Positions 1-15,200 of a stretch of DNA of 64,000 nucleotides are shown here, piece by piece (the first letter of the stretch is position 1; each line of letters begins with the position of its first letter). The stretch lies in assembly GCF_035594125.1 (NCBI RefSeq), contig NC_087178.1, forward strand, positions 11,002,508 through 11,066,507, given 5' to 3'. The notes under the pieces are model-generated. The model was given only the letters and a program-made list of their open reading frames with translations, was not told the DNA's origin and searched no databases. Both the position numbers and the translations under genes were made by a program. This DNA comes from Scylla paramamosain. Its lineage: Eukaryota; Arthropoda; Malacostraca; Decapoda; Portunidae.

Positions 1-3000
1 TTATTTTGAATTACTTACGTAACAAATAGCTAAAACGCATACAAAACAGAGTTTTTGGAGAATCAGAGTAACATTGAAAAAAAAATGAAAAAAAGGTATT
101 TTGAGCTTGTTACGTACGAAAACGCCAGAATACATTGAAAAAATAACCTATATGGGGAAACGAAAAAGCTTTACGATAAACGTGTATTATCAGTATTTTT
201 GAATTTCTTAAGTACCAAAACGCTAAAACGCATCAACAGCTCTTCATATGGAGAAACAGAACATCAACAAAAATATGTATATTTAGTGTATTTCGCATCA
301 TTAAGTACGAAAATGCCAATATCCACGAAAAGCACCGTATATATTGAAAGGAATGGACATTTCAATAAATGTTTCCGTTGAGTGTTTATGAACGTGTTAG
401 GTACCAAAACGCTAAGCATCAAAAAGCACTGGAAATAACCTATATTGGAAAAACTAAACAGCATTACCAAAAACGTATCTTTTCAGTGTTTTTAAGCAAA
501 TTACATACCAAAACGCTAAAACGCAGGCAAAAACACCCTTTAGAGAGAAATAGTATAACTTTTCCAAACCGTGAATTTTCAGTTTTTGAGCATGTTAGGA
601 AGAAAACTACTATAATGTATGGAAAGTACTCTAAAATGAAAAGACACTAAGAAAAACGTGTAATATGATTGTCTTTGAGATTCATAAGTGCCAAAACGCT
701 AGAACACATAAATAGGAACTTATATGAAAAAGGAACGAGATTTTCAGAAACATGTTTTTTTTTTTTTTAAGTGTTTATGACCGTGCTAGCCACGAGAAAG
801 CTAAAAAGCACGGAAAGCATCTTATACATGGAAACAAAGCATTACCAAAAACGTCTCGTTTCATTGTTTTTGAGGTACTTACGTACCATCTTTTATAGAG
901 GAACAGAATAACACTATCAAATACAAGTACTGATTGTTTTGAATATTGCTAAGTAGTAAAATGCCAAAATGCATGCAATGTACCTTTAATGGGAATACGT
1001 GTATTATTAGATTTGTTGAGGTTATTAGGTACCAAAACAATGAAATGCATGAATAACACTCTATATAGATGAGATCAACATTACCAAAAACGTGTATTTT
1101 CTGTGTATTCCACATTATGTACCAAATCGCTAAAATTCAAGCAAAGCTCCCTATATATGGGAAGGAAACGAGATTTTCCAAGAACGCGTCTTCTGAGTGT
1201 TTATGAGTGTAGTAGACACTAAAACGCTAATGAACACGGAGAGAACCTTATGTATAGCTTGTTAGCTATAAAAACAGCAAAATGCATTCCAATTACACTA
1301 TATGGTGAAACATAACATAATTATAAAACATAAGTAGGTTAAGAAACGCAAAAAAGGAATAAACAGCATTATATGAAGGAAGTGAACAACTTTCCAAAAA
1401 ATGTGTTTTGTGTGTTTTTCACATTGTTAGGTAGCAAAACGCCTAAATGTATGATAACACATCTTTTCATAGAGAAACTAATTACTTTTTCAGTATTTCT
1501 CAGCGGTCTATGCGGAAAACGCTAAGATGAATAGAAAGCAATCTATATTGGAATACAAAACAAAATTACTAAAAACTTGTATTTTGAGTATTTTTGATCT
1601 CTCGTTCCATAACGCTAAAACGCACGCAAAATACCCTTTATGGAGAAACATAAACAGAATAAAACAAAATTAAACGTGCATATTCAGTGTTTTTGAGGTT
1701 TTTACGTACAAAAACGCCAAAATGCAAGCAAAGTCACCGATATGAGAAACCAAACGATATTAAAAGAAACGTGCATTAAAAGTGTTTCAGAACTACGGTA
1801 AAACATGTAAATAGCACTTTTATATGACGAAAAAGAAAAGAAAACCTTGGCAAAAACGTCCTTTTGAGTGTTCTTATTTACCAAAACGCAAAAACGCATG
1901 GAAAGCATCCTATATGGAGAAATGAAAGGATATTACGAGAAATATGTTTTGTTAATGTTTTTTAGCTTCTTAAGTACCAAAAACTCTAAAATGCGTCAGT
2001 AGCACTCTATATGGATGAACAAAACATTAACAAAAACGTTTGTTTTGATTTTTTTTTCACATTGTTAGGTACCAAAGCGCCAAAATGCATGCAAAGCACT
2101 CTATACGGGAAAAAGGAACTACATTATCAGAAACATGTCTTTTAATTGTAGAGAGAAACAGAACAACGTTACGAAAAACTTGTATTTTGACTGTTTTTCG
2201 TATTAATAGGTACCAAAAGGCTTAAATGCTTTCAAAGCACTCTTTATATGAAATTAAATAGGCATTACCAGAAACGTATCTTTTGAGTTTTTTTTTTTAT
2301 TGTTTTAGGCACCACAACGCTATAAAGCATAGAAAGCATTGACAAAACATTAACACAAACATGTGTTTTGTGTTTTTTAAGCTTATTCCATACCAAAACG
2401 CTCAAAAGAATGCAAAACATCCTTTACATAGAAACAGAATAATATTTCCAAAATCGAGGATTTTCAGTGTTTTTGAACTTCTTATGTAGCAAAAATGCCG
2501 AAATGCATGGAAAGAAGACGATATAGAAAACAAACCGATATTATAAGAAACATGTATTATAAGTGTTTCTTAGCTTCCCAGGTACAAACGCTAAAACGCC
2601 TGTATAACACTCAAAAGGAAGAAACAGAACAACATTACCAAAAATGACTTTTTTATTTCTATTTTAATAATGTTAGGTACCAAAACGCCAAAATCCATGC
2701 AAATTAACTGATATGGGGAAATTAAAGGAAATTGCGAGAAACGTGTTTTATGAGTGTTTTTGAGATTCTTAGGTACCAAAACTCTAAAATACGTAAATAG
2801 CTATTTATATGGAAAAGCGAGATAACACCACCAGAAACGTGTGTGTAATGATCGTTTGTCACATTGTTACACCAAAACAACAAAATAAATGCAAAGTTTG
2901 CATTACTAGAAAATAGCCTTCTCAATGTTTTATTTGAGTGTTTTAGGTACCAAAACGCAAAAACGCATTGAAATCACCCTTTTTGGCAACAGAAAAGATC

Positions 3001-3495
3001 ATTACCAAAAACGTGTCTTTTCAGTGATTTTGAGCTTTTTACGTACCAAAACGCTAAAACGTATCCAAACACGCTTTATTAAGAAACATACTAACATTAG
3101 TAAAAAAAAAATTATTTTGAGTATTTTTGAGATTGTTAGGACCAGAAACAGGAAAAATCCTTATATTTTTTTCCAGTTCCCTATATGGTGAAATAAAATT
3201 ATATTACCGGAAAAGTGTATAAGTGTTTTGTTTTAATTCAAAACACTAAGACGCGAGAAACGCACTTTAAATGGAGAAACAGAACTAGATCATTAATAAC
3301 GAGTATTCTTATTGTTTTTAACAATGTTAGACCTCAAAAGGCAGAATTGTATGCAAATCACTTTTTAAGGTGAAACTAAACAAATATACGAGAAACATGC
3401 CTTTTCAGTGTTTTTCAGCGTTTTAGGAACCAAAATGCTAAAATGCATAGAATGCACTCTTCATTGAAATATAAATAATATCAAAAACGTGTTTT
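1..3495 (-). repeat. Satellite block 1, minus polarity; inverted copy of 6090-9592
   Basis: About 36 diverged monomers of the 96-bp family run on the minus strand; the plus strand shows the reverse-complement boxes (TACCAAAACGC, GCATGCAAAG, CATTACCAAAAACGTG). Monomer order and private variants match 6090-9592 in reverse. For example, the GAATTACTTACGTAAC stretch at 9-24 pairs with 9568-9583, and the 'tcttcattgaaatataaata' stretch near 3455-3475 pairs with about 6105-6125. The pairing stays nearly collinear over 3.5 kb (coordinate sums 9580-9592). The block starts before the window. No gene is seen; short open frames here are translated satellite. Confidence 0.9.
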
Positions 3496-3500
3496 GTATG

Positions 3501-6500
3501 CGTTCTATGATTTTGGTACGTAAGATACTCAAAAACACAAAACAATACACCTTTTTTGGTAATGTTCTTCTTCATTTCAAAATAATTCTGCTCTTTCTAT
3601 GCATTTTAGCCATTTGGTGCTTAAAACACGGAAAACAATAAAAAAAGACGCGTTTCTGGTAATGGCGTTCTGTTTTCCCATATAGAGTGATTGGCATGCA
3701 TTTTGGCGTTTTGGTACTAATTAAGTGAAAAAAAAATACACATTTTAGGTAATGTTATGTTTCTCCATACGTTATTCTCGTTGTTCATAAAAAGGTGTTT
3801 TTGCAAGCGTTTTTACGTTTTGATAATGAAGAAGCTTAAAGACACTCTAAAAACACATTTTTGGTAATGTTGTTTTGTATTCCCATATACTCGTAGGGTG
3901 TTTCCTATGCTTTTAAGCGTTTTGTTCCCTAAAACGATGAAAAACAGAAAATGGCACGTTTCTGCAAATGTCTTTTCGTTTCCCAATAAAAAGATTTTTC
4001 TTTGCATTTGGGCTTTTTGGTACCTAATAATGAGAAAAAATACCCAAAACATTTTTCTTTTTCTTTTTATTATTTTTATAATGTTCTGTTACTACATATA
4101 GAGTGCTATTCACGCGTTTTAGCGTTTTCATACCTAAGGTCAATAACACTGATAATACACGTCTCTGATTTTGTTCCACCATATCGAGTATTTTGCACGC
4201 ATTTTGCCGTTTTTCTTTCTAACAAGCTCAAAATTATGCAAAATACATTTTTGTGATAATGTTATTCTATTTATCCATAACGGGTGTTTCACCTGCGTTT
4301 TTTTTTCGATTTCATACGTAAGAAGCTCATAAAACACCTATTTTGGTAATGTTGGTTTCCATATAGAGTGTTATTCAATCGTTTTTTTGTGTTTTGGAAA
4401 TAAGAAGCAAAAAAAAATAAAAAAAAGTTTCTGAAAGCATGGTTTTATTTCGCGTGATTTTTAGCATTATGGTATCTAACACACAGAAAAACATTTATAA
4501 CACACGTCTTTTGGTAATGTTGCGTTTCCCCATATAGAGTGGTTTTCTTACATTTTTACGATTCTGTAACTAACAATGTGAAAACACTGAAAATGCACGT
4601 TTTGTTAATGTTCTTATATTTCTCCACATAGAATCCTATTTTAGCAATTTTCCGTTACGGTAGCTAAGAAGCACAAAAACACTTATTATACACCTGTCTC
4701 ATAAAATCTTTTTGTTTCCAGATATAGAGTGATTTGCATGCTTTAGGCGTTTTGGTACCTAACGAGCTCAAACAATATACGTTTTTGGTAACGTTGTTCT
4801 ATTTTTCGAATCATATGCATTGCATGGTGTTTTGGTACATAAAGTGAAAACACAAAAATAAACACGTTTTTTTGGTAATGTTTTTCTGGGTCTCTATATA
4901 GAGTGTTTTTCACGCGATTTATTGTTCAGGTACATAAGAAGCTCAGAAACCCTCATTATACACATGTCTGATGATATCCTTTCGTTTCCTAATATAGAGT
5001 ACTTTTGCATACATTTTGGAGTTTTTGTAAGGAAGAAGCTCAAAAACAATCAAAATCCCCGGTTTGGTAATATTCTGTTTGTATGTAAAGGTTCTTTTGT
5101 ATGCGTTTCACCGTTTTTGTATGGAAGAGGATTAAAAGCACTCAAAATACACTTTTCTTTTTTTATGTTGTTTTGTATTCCCACATAGGGTGCTTCCCAT
5201 ACTTTTTTTTTAACATTTTTGATTCCTAACACCCTTAAAAATACCCAAAAGACACTTTTCTGATGATGTCATTTTCTTTTTTTTACCAATGCAAATCGCT
5301 TTGCATACATTAGGGTTTTTTATACCAAACAATATGAAAACACTCAAAACATACTGTTTCAATGATATTCTTTTATTTCTGCATATAGTGTTCTATTCAC
5401 ACGTATTTGTGTTTTGTATCATAACAGCTCAAAAACGATCATTAATATACATTTTTGGTGAAATCGTTTTATTCATATGATTTTCACAATTTTTGGGAAC
5501 AAAAACGCTTAATTATACATAAAAGACAGGTTTGTGGTTATGAGGTTTCGTTTTCCCATATAGAGTGCTTTGCTTGCATTTTGGCATTTTCGAATCTAAC
5601 AATATAATAAACACTCAAAATAAGCGTTTTTGGTAATATTGTTCTGTTTCCCCATATAGAGTGCTATTCGCGCTATTTAGAGTTTTGCTACCGAAGAAGG
5701 GAAAAACACTCACAAAACACGTTTCTCGTAATGTCCTTTCGTTTCCCCATATAGAGTGCTTTGCAAGCATTTTGGTATTTTCCTACTTAACAATGTAAAA
5801 AATAATACATACAGAAGAAACGTTCTAGGTAATGTTGTTCTTTTTCTCCATATAAAGTGCTAATCACTTGTTTCAGCGTTTTGGTACCTAATACTTCCAG
5901 TATCATTTCCTTTCCCATATAGCGTACTTTGCATGCATCTTGGTGTTTTAATACGTAACAAATTCAAAAACACTGAAGATACACGATTTTGGTATTGCTA
6001 TTGTGTTTCTCCATAAATGGTGTTTTGCATGTATTTTAGCGTCTCCGTGAAAACACCAAAAAACGCAAAAAAAAAAAAAAATCACGTCTCTGATAATATT
6101 GTTTTATATTTCAATGAAGAGTGCATTCTATGAATTTTAGCATTTTGGTTCCTAAAACGCTGAAAAACACTGAAAAGGCAAGTTTCTCGTATATTCGTTT
6201 AGTTTCACCTTAAAAAGTGCTTTGCATGCAATTCTACCTTTTGGGGTCTAACATTGTTAAAAACAATAAGAACACTCGTTTTTGATGATCTAGTTCTGTT
6301 TCTCCATTTGAAGTGCGTTTCTCGCGTTTTAGCGTTTTGAATTAAAACAAAACACTTATACACTTTTCCGGTAAGATAATTTTATTTCACCATATAGGGA
6401 ACTGGAAAAAAAATATAGGGAAACAGGAAAATGCGTTTTTCCTGTTTCTGGTCCTAACAATCTCAAAAATACTCAAAATTATTTTTTTTTTTTACTAATG

Positions 6501-9500
6501 TTAGTCTGTTTCTTAATAAAACGTGTTTGGATACATTTTAGCGTTTTGGTACGTAATAAGCTCAAAATCACTGAAAAGACACGTTTTTGGTAATGTTGTT
6601 TTCTGTTCCCAAAAAGGGTGATTTCAATGCGTTTGTGCGTTTTGGTGCCTAAAACACTCAAATAAAACATTGAAAAGGCTATTTTCTAGTAATGCAAACT
6701 TTGCATTTATTTTGTTGTTTTGGTGTAACAATGTGACAAACAATCAATACACACGCTTCTGGTGGTGTTATTTCGCTTTTCCATATAAAAAGCTATTCAC
6801 GTATTTTAGAGTTTTGGTACCTAAGAAGCTCAAAAACACTCACAAAACACGTTTCTCGTAATTTCCTTTCATTTCCCCATATCAGTTAATTTGCATTGAT
6901 TTTGCCGTTTTGGTACCTAACATCATTAAAATAGAAATAAAAAGTCATTTTCTGGTAATGTTGTTCTGTTTCTTCCTTTTAAGTGTTATACAGGTGTTTT
7001 AGCGTTTGTACCTGGGAAGCTAAGAAACACCTAAAATACATGTTTCTTATAATATCGGTTTGTTTTCTATATCGTCTTCTTTCCATGCATTTTTGCATTT
7101 TTGCTACGTAAGAACTTCAAAAACACTGAAAATCCTCGATTTTGGTAATATTATTGCGTTTCTATGTAAAGGATGTTTTGCATTTATTTGAGCGTTTTGG
7201 TATGGAATAAGCTTAAAAAACACAAAACACATGTTTCTGTTAATTTTTTTTTGTCATTGCTTTTTATGCTTTTTAGAGTTGTGGTGCCTAAAAAAATAAA
7301 CAAAAATAAAACAAACCCAAAAGATACGTTTTTGGTAATGTCTTTTCTATTTTATATAAAGTGTGCTTTGAAAGCATTTTAGCGTTTTGGTACCTATTAA
7401 TACGAAAAACAGTCAAAATACAAGTTTTTTCTTAACGTTGTTCTGTTTCTCTCTACAATTAAAAGACATGTTTCTGATAATGTAGTTCCTTTTTCCCGTA
7501 TAGAGTGCTTTGTATGCATTTTGGCGGTTTCGTATCTAATAATTTGAAAAAAATTCAAAACAAACGTTTTTGTTAATGTTTTGTTCATCCATATAGAGTG
7601 CTACTGACGCATTTTAGAGTTTTTGCTACTTAAGAGGCTAAAAAAACATTAACAAAACATGTTTCTCCATATAGGATGCTTTCCATGCGTTTTTGCGTTT
7701 TGGTAAATAACAATGTAAAAACACTCAAAAAGACGTTTTTGCCAATGTTTTTTTTTTCTTTTTCGTCATATAAAGTACTGTTTACACGTTTTACCGTAGT
7801 TCTGAAACACTTGTAATGCACGTTTCTTGTAAAATCGTTTGGTTTCCTATATCGGTGACTTTCCTTGCATTTTGGCGTTTTTGTACGTAAGGACCTCAAA
7901 AACACTGAATATGCACGTTTAATTTTGTTTTATTCTGTTTATGTTTCTCCATAAAGGGTATTTTGTGTGCGTTTTAGCGTTTTGGTACGAAAGATCAAAA
8001 ATACTCAAAATACAAGTCTTTAGTAATTTTGTTTTGTATTCCAATATAGATTGCTTTCTATTCATTTTAGCGTTTTGTGCATAGACCGCTGAAAAATACT
8101 GAAAAGTAATTAGTTTCTCTATGAAAAAATGTGATATCATACATTTAGGCGTTTTGCTACCTAACAATGTGAAAAATACACAAAACACATTTTTTTTTGG
8201 AAACTTGTTCAATTCCTTCATATATGCTGTTTATTCCTTTTTTTGCGTTTCTTAACCTACTTTTCTTTTATAATTATGTTATATTTCACCATATAGTGTA
8301 ATTGGAATGCATTTTGCTGTTTTTATAGCTTACAAACTACACATAGGGTTCTTTCCATGCTTATTAGCGTTTTAGTGTCTTTTACACTCATAAACACTCA
8401 GAAGACGCGTTCTTGGAAATCTCGTTTCCTTCCCATATATAGGGAGCTTTCCTTGCATTTTTGCGATTTGGTACATAATGTGGAATACACTGAAATTACA
8501 CGTTTTTGGTAATGTTTATCTCATCTATATAGAGTGTTATTCATGCATTTCATTGTTCTGGTACCTACTAAGCTCAGCAATTCTAATAATACACGTTTTC
8601 CCATTAAAGGTACATTGCATGCATTTTGGCATTTTACTACTTAGCAATATTTAAAACAACCAATACTTGTTTTTCATAGTGTTATTCTGTTCCACTATAA
8701 AAGATGGTACGTAAGTAGCTCAAAAACAATGAAACAAGACGTTTTTGGTAATGTTTTGTTTCCATGTATTTCCTTGCTTTCCATGCTTTTTAGCTTTTTT
8801 CGTGGCTAGCACGCTCATAAACACTTAAAAAAAAAAACATGTTTCTGAAAATCTCGTTCCCTTGTTCATGGAAGTTCCTATTTATGTGTTCTAGCGTTTT
8901 GGCACTTATGAATCTCAAAGACAATCATATTACACGTTTTTCTTAGTGTCTTTTCATTTTCGAGTACTTTCCATGCATTATAGTAGTTTTCTTCGTAACA
9001 AGCTCAAAAACTCTGAAAATTCACGTTTTGGGAAAGTTATAATATTTCTCTCTAAAGGGTGTTTTTGCCTGCGTTTTAGCGTTTTGGTATGTAATTTGCT
9101 TAAAAACACTGAAAAGATACGTTTTTGGTAATGCTGTTTAGTTTTCCCAATATAGGTTATTTCCAGTGTTTTTTGATGCTTTGCGTTTTGGTACCTAACA
9201 CATTCATAAACACAACAGAAACATTTATTGAAATGTCCATTCCTTTCAATATATACGGTGCCTTTCGTGGATATTGGCTTTTTCGTACTTAATGATGCGA
9301 AATACACTCAATATGCATATTTTTGTTGATGTTCTGTTTCTCCATATGAAGAGCTGTTGATGCGTTTTAGCGTTTTGGTACTTAGGAAACTCAAAAATAC
9401 TGATAATACACGTTTATTGTAAAGCTTTTTTCGTTTCCCCATATTTTTTTTTAATGTATTTTGGCGTTTTCGTACGTAACAAGCTCAAAATACCTTTTTT

Positions 9501-11400
9501 TATTTTATTTTTTTTTAATGTTACTCTGATCCTCAATAAACTGTTTTGTATGCGTTTTAACTATTTGTTACGTAAGTAATTCAAAATAACGACACTTTTT
9601 GGTATTATTTTGTTTTCCTCTAATATATTGCTTTTCATGATTTTTAGCGTTCTATTGTCTAACATGCACAAATGCATTTAAAAGATACATTTCTTGTAAT
9701 GTCGTTTTGTTTTCGTATTTAGAGGACTGCTTGCATTTTGTCGTTTTGGTACCTAAGACTGTATAAAAAAAAATATGCGTATTTGGAAATGTTCTGTTTC
9801 TCCATATGGAGTGTTATTAAAGAGTTTTCACATTTTGTTACCTAAGAAGCTCAAAAACACTCCATCTATACGTTTCACATAATATCCTTTAATTATTCCT
9901 TAAAGGTTACTTTGCAAGCTTTTTGGCATTTTTGCACGCAAGAAGCTCAAAAACGGTCAAAATACTTGTTTTTCGTAATGTTATTCTGTTTCTCCATAAA
10001 AGGTATTTTGTGTGCATTTTACCGTTTGGTACGTAACTAGTTCAGAATACCTCAAAAGACACATTTTTGGGGGGATGTTATTTTCTCTTACGGGGAGCTT
10101 TCTCTGCTTTTTAGCGTTTTGATGCCTAACATGCCAATAAACAATAAAAAAAAAACATATTTCTGGAAATACCTTTTCGTTTCACCATAGAGGGTGCTTT
10201 CCATGCATTTTGGCATTTTGGTACATAACAATGTGAAAAACACTGAAAATATACATTTTTATATTTATATAGAGTACTATTCTTTCTTGCTTTTTACCGG
10301 ATTGGTATCTAAGAAGCTAAAAAAAAAAAAAAAATTCAAAATACACCTCTCACGTAATATTCTTTTATTTCTCATGTAGTGTTCTTTACATTTTGGTGGT
10401 TTTGTACATAACAAGCACAAAAAACACTCAAAACACTCGTTTTTTGTTAAATCATTGTGTTTTTCTAGAAAGGTTGTTTTTTTTTCCATGCCTTTTAGCG
10501 TTTGGGTAAGTACCAAAGAAACACTGTAAAAATACGTTTTTGGTAGTTTGTTCTCTTCCATATAGGGAGCTTTCATGCTTTTTATCGTTATGGTTCCTAA
10601 CACACTCCAAAAGACCCTTAAATGACGTGATTCTTGAAATGATTCTTGAAATTTACCATAGAAAGAGATTTGCATGTATTTTGGCATTGAGGTAGTTAAA
10701 AATGTGAAAAACAGTCAAAATACACGTAATGTTGTTGTTTCTCCATATAAAGTGTTATTCATAAGTCTTAGCGTTTTGGTACCTTAAAAGCTCAAATGCA
10801 CTCATAATGTTTGGTTTCTCTATGTTATATTTAGATGCCTAAGATGCTCATAAACACACAAAAAAAAGTTTTTTTGGAAATATCTTTTTTTTCCCAATAT
10901 ATGTTGTTTTACATGCATTTTGGCATTTTTGTACCTAACAATTAAAAAAAAAAACACTGAATATGAACGTTTATGATAATAATATTCTGTTTCTCAATGG
11001 AGATCCTATTAATGCTATTAAAGCGTTTTTCGCATTTTGGTACTTAAGAAGGTGAAAAATATTTTGATAAACGTTTCTTGTAATGTCGTTTCGTTATTCC
11101 ACACAGGGTACTTTCCATGAATTTAAGCGTTTTCCTACTTAACAATGTGAATAACACTCAAAACAAACGTTTTTGGTGATGTTGTTTTATTTCTATATAT
11201 AATGTGTTGTTCACTCTTTATAGCGTTTTGTTAACTGAGGAGGTCACATTTATAATCTGCGCTTCTGGTAATATCGTTTTATTCTATTACATAGGGTACT
11301 ATGCATGCATTTTGCTGTTTTTTTTTTACCCAACAAGCTCAAAACACTCAAAGAACAATCTTTATGCTTTTTTTTTTCTCTATACTGGTTGTTTTCTATG
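3501..11400 (+). repeat. Macro-repeat unit 1 (about 7.9 kb) of 96-bp satellite
   Basis: Plus-polarity satellite monomers. I set the unit start at the 'cgttctatgattttggtacg' variant, which recurs at 11401, 19455 and 26743. Within the unit the same irregularities come in the same order as in units 2 and 3: missing monomers near 3720-3830, a 'tgcattgcatggtgttttgg' truncated monomer near 4815, the 'gaagagtgcattctatg' monomer near 6115, the 'aataacgacacttttt' monomer near 9587 and the 'ttaactgaggaggtcac' monomer near 11230. That shared order shows the whole 8-kb block was copied, not just single monomers. No gene seen. Confidence 0.85.
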
Positions 11401-12250
11401 TGTTCTATAATTTTGGTACGTAAGATACTAAAATAAAAAAAACTCCTTTTTTTGATAATGATCTTTTGCATTCCAAAATAGTGTTCTTTCTGTGCATTTT
11501 ATCCTTTTCGTACTTATAACACGCAAAAACAATAAAAAAAAGACGCGTTTCTAGTAATTAAGTTTTGTTTCGCCATATAGAGTGATTTGCATGCATTTTA
11601 GCGTCTTGGTACTAATTAAGTGAAAAACACTGAAAATACACATTTTCTGTAATGTCTTTATTCTCCTTGTTCATAAAAGATATTTTTCCAAGCGTTTTAA
11701 CGTTTTGATAATGAAGAAGCTTAGAGACACTCTAAAAACACATTTTTGGTAAAGATATTTTGTTTTCCCATATAGGGTGTTTTCCATGCTTTTTAGCGTT
11801 TTGTTCCCTAAAACAATGAAAAAAAGAAAAAAAGCCACGTTTCTACTATTGTCGTTTCGTTTCCCAATAAAAAGATATTTCTATGCATTTTTGCGTTTTG
11901 GCACCTAAGAATGAGAAAAACACCCGAAACACGTTTTTTTTTTTTTTATAATGTTCTGTTACTATATATAGAGTGCTATTCACGCGTTTTAGCGTTTTGT
12001 TACCTAAGGTAAGAAAACACTCATAAAAAATGTCTCTGATTTTGTTTCACCATATGGGGTAATTTGGATGGATTTTGCCGTTTTTCTTTCTAACAAGCTT
12101 AAAACTATTCAAAATACATTTTTGTGGTAATGTTATTCTGTTTATCCATAACGGGTGTTTCACCTGCGTTTTTTTCGGTTTTATACGAAAGAAGCTCATA
12201 AAAAAAAATTTTTGGTAATGTTGGTTTCTGTATAGAGTGTTATACGTGCG

Positions 12251-12253
12251 TTT

Positions 12254-12288
<35 letters not shown>

Positions 12289-12293
12289 TGTGT
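12251..12293. repeat. T-run plus (TG)9 microsatellite
   Basis: A T-run followed by nine TG units (12275-12293) inside a type-B/D monomer. The equivalent place in unit 1 has only TG2 (near 4390). Units 3 and 4 have TG7 (20325-20339 and 27585-27599). Confidence 0.9.
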
Positions 12294-15200
12294 TTTGGAA
12301 CCTTAGAAGCAAAAAAAAAAAAAAAAGGTTCTGGAAGTATGGTTTTATTTTCCATGATTTTTAGCATTTTAATATCTAACACACTGAAATGCATTTAAAA
12401 CACACGTCTTTTGGTAATGTTACGTTTCCCCATATAGAGTGGTTTTATTACATTTTTAAGATTCTGTACCTAACAATGTGAAAACACTGAAAATGCACGT
12501 TTTTGGCTTTTTATATTTCTCCATATAGAGAGCTATTCACGCAATTTTACGTGTTTTTAAAAAAAACACTTATACACCTGTCTCATAAAATCCTTTTGTT
12601 TCCAAATATAGAGTGATTTGCATGCTTTTAGGCGTTTTGGTACCTAACGAGCTCAAACAATATAACTTTTTGGTATCGTTGTTCTATTTTTTTTTTTTTT
12701 TTTCAAATCACATGCATTGCATGGTGTTTTGGTACATAAAGTGAAAACACAAAAAAAAGCACGTTTTTTTGGTAATGTTTTTTCTGGATCTCTATATTTA
12801 ATGTTTTTCACGCAATTTATTATTCAGGTACCTAAGAAGCTCAGAAACGCTCATTATACACATGTCTGATGATATCCTTTCGTTTCCTAATACAGAGTAC
12901 TTTTGCATACATTTTGAAGTTTTTGTAAGGAAGAAGTTGAAAAACAATAAAAAATCCCCGGTTTTGGTAATATTCTGTTTGTACGTAAAGGTTCTTTTGA
13001 AGGTGTTTCACCGTTTTTGTATGGAAGAGGCTTAAAAACACTCAAAATACACTTTTGTTTTTTTATGTTGATTTGTATTCCCATATAGGGTGCTTCATAT
13101 AGTTTGTTTTTTTTAACATTTTGATGCCTAGCACCCTGAAAAATACCCAAAAGACACTTTACTGATAACGTCTTTTTTTTTTTTTTTTACCCATACAAAG
13201 TGCATTGCATACATTAGGGGTTTTAACTATGTGAAATCACTCACAACACACTGTTCTAATCATATTCTTTTATTTCTGCATATAGTGTACTATTCACACG
13301 TTTTTGCGTTTTGGTATCATAACACCTCAAAAACGATCATTAATATACATTTTTGGCGAAATCGTTTTATTCACATGATTTTCACAATTTTGGGAACAAA
13401 AACGCTCAAAAACACATGGTTATAAGTGTGCTTTGCATCCATTTTGGCATTTTCGTGTCTAACAATATGATAAACACTCAAAATAAGCGGTTGTGGTAAT
13501 ATTGTTCTGTTTATCCATATAGAGTGCTATTCGCGCGTTTTAGAGTTTTGCTACGTAAGTAGGTCAAAACACTCACAAAACACTTTTCTTGTAATGTCCT
13601 TTCCTTTCTCCATACAGGGTGCTTTGCATGCATTTTGGTATTTTCCTAATTAACAATGTAAAAAAAAAAGAACAAACGTTCTAGGAAATGTTGTTCTTTT
13701 TCTCCATATTAAGTGCTGATCACTTGTTTCAGCGTTTTGTTACCTAATACTTCCAGTATCATTTCCTTTCCCATATAGCATACTTTGCATGCATTTTGGC
13801 GTTTTTGTACATAACAAACTCAAAAACACTTAAGATACACGTTTTTTTTAATGTTATTCTGTTTCTCCATAAAGGGTGTTTTTCATGTATTTTAGCGTCT
13901 TCTTAAAAACAAAAAAACGCAAAAAAATCACGTTTCTGATAATATTGTTTTATATTTCAATGAAGAGTGCATTCTATGAATTTTAGCATTTTGGTTCCTA
14001 AAACGCTGAAAAACACTGAAAAGCCAAGTGTCTGGTATATTCGTTTAGTTTCATCTTAAGCAGTGTTTTGCATGAAATTTGGCGTTTTGGGGTCTAACAT
14101 TATTAAAAACAATAAGAACACTCGTTTTTGGTGATCTAGTTCTGTTTTTCCATTTGAAGTGCGTTTCACGCGTTTTTAGCGTTTTGAATTAAAACAAAAC
14201 ACTTATCATACACTTTTCCAGTAAGATAATTTTATTTCACCATATAGGGAACTGGAAAAAATATTAATGAAACAGGAAAATGCATTTTTCCTGTTTCTGG
14301 ACCTAACAATCTCAAAAATTCTCAAAATGCAATTTTTAATTAATGTTAGTCTGTTTCTTCATAAACCGTGTTTGGATACGTTTTAGCGTTTTGGTACGTA
14401 AGAAGCTCAAAATCACTGAAAGGACACGTTTTTGGTAATGTTGTTTTCTCTTCCTATAAAGGGTGATTTCAATGCGTTTTTGCGTTTTGGTGCCTAAAAC
14501 ACTCAAATACTGAAACACTCAAATAATAAAATACTGAAAAGGCATATTTCTAGTAATGCAAACTTTCCATTTATTGTAATGTCCTTTCATTTCCCCATAT
14601 CAGTTAATTTGCATGGATTTTGGCGTTTTGGTACCTAACATCATTAAAATAGCAATAAAAAGTTATTTTTGGTAATGTTGTTCTGTTTCTTCCTTTTAAG
14701 TGTTATACAGGCGTTTTAGCGTTTGTACCTTGGAAGCTAAGAAACTTAAAAGAAATGTTTCTTATAATATCGGTTTATTTTCTATATCTGCTTCTTTCCA
14801 TGCATTTTGGCATTTTTCTATGTGAGAAGTAAAAAAACACTGAAAATCCACGATTTTTGTAATGTTATTCCGTTTCTTTGTAAAGAGTGTTTTGCATGAA
14901 TTTGAGCGTTTGGTATGGAATAAGTTTAAAAAACACACAAACCACATGTTTCTGTAAATGTTTTTTCAATGCTTTATATGCTTTTTATCGTTATGGTGCA
15001 TAAAACAGTAAAAAAATAGAGTCAAAACACACGTTCTGGTAATGCCTTTTTAAAGAGTGCTTCGAAAGCGTTTAAGCGCTTTGGTACCTATTAATACGAA
15101 AAACAGTCAAAATACAAGTTTTTCGTAACGTTGTTTTGTTTTTCTCTACAATTAAAAAACTTGTTTCTGATAATGTAGTTCCTTTTTCTCGTTTACAGTG

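Noticed and set aside
12240..12330. Retroposed gene with poly(A), from T-run, TG tract and A-run.
   Set aside because: Units 1, 3 and 4 show the same monomer with shorter tracts, so it is local microsatellite growth.
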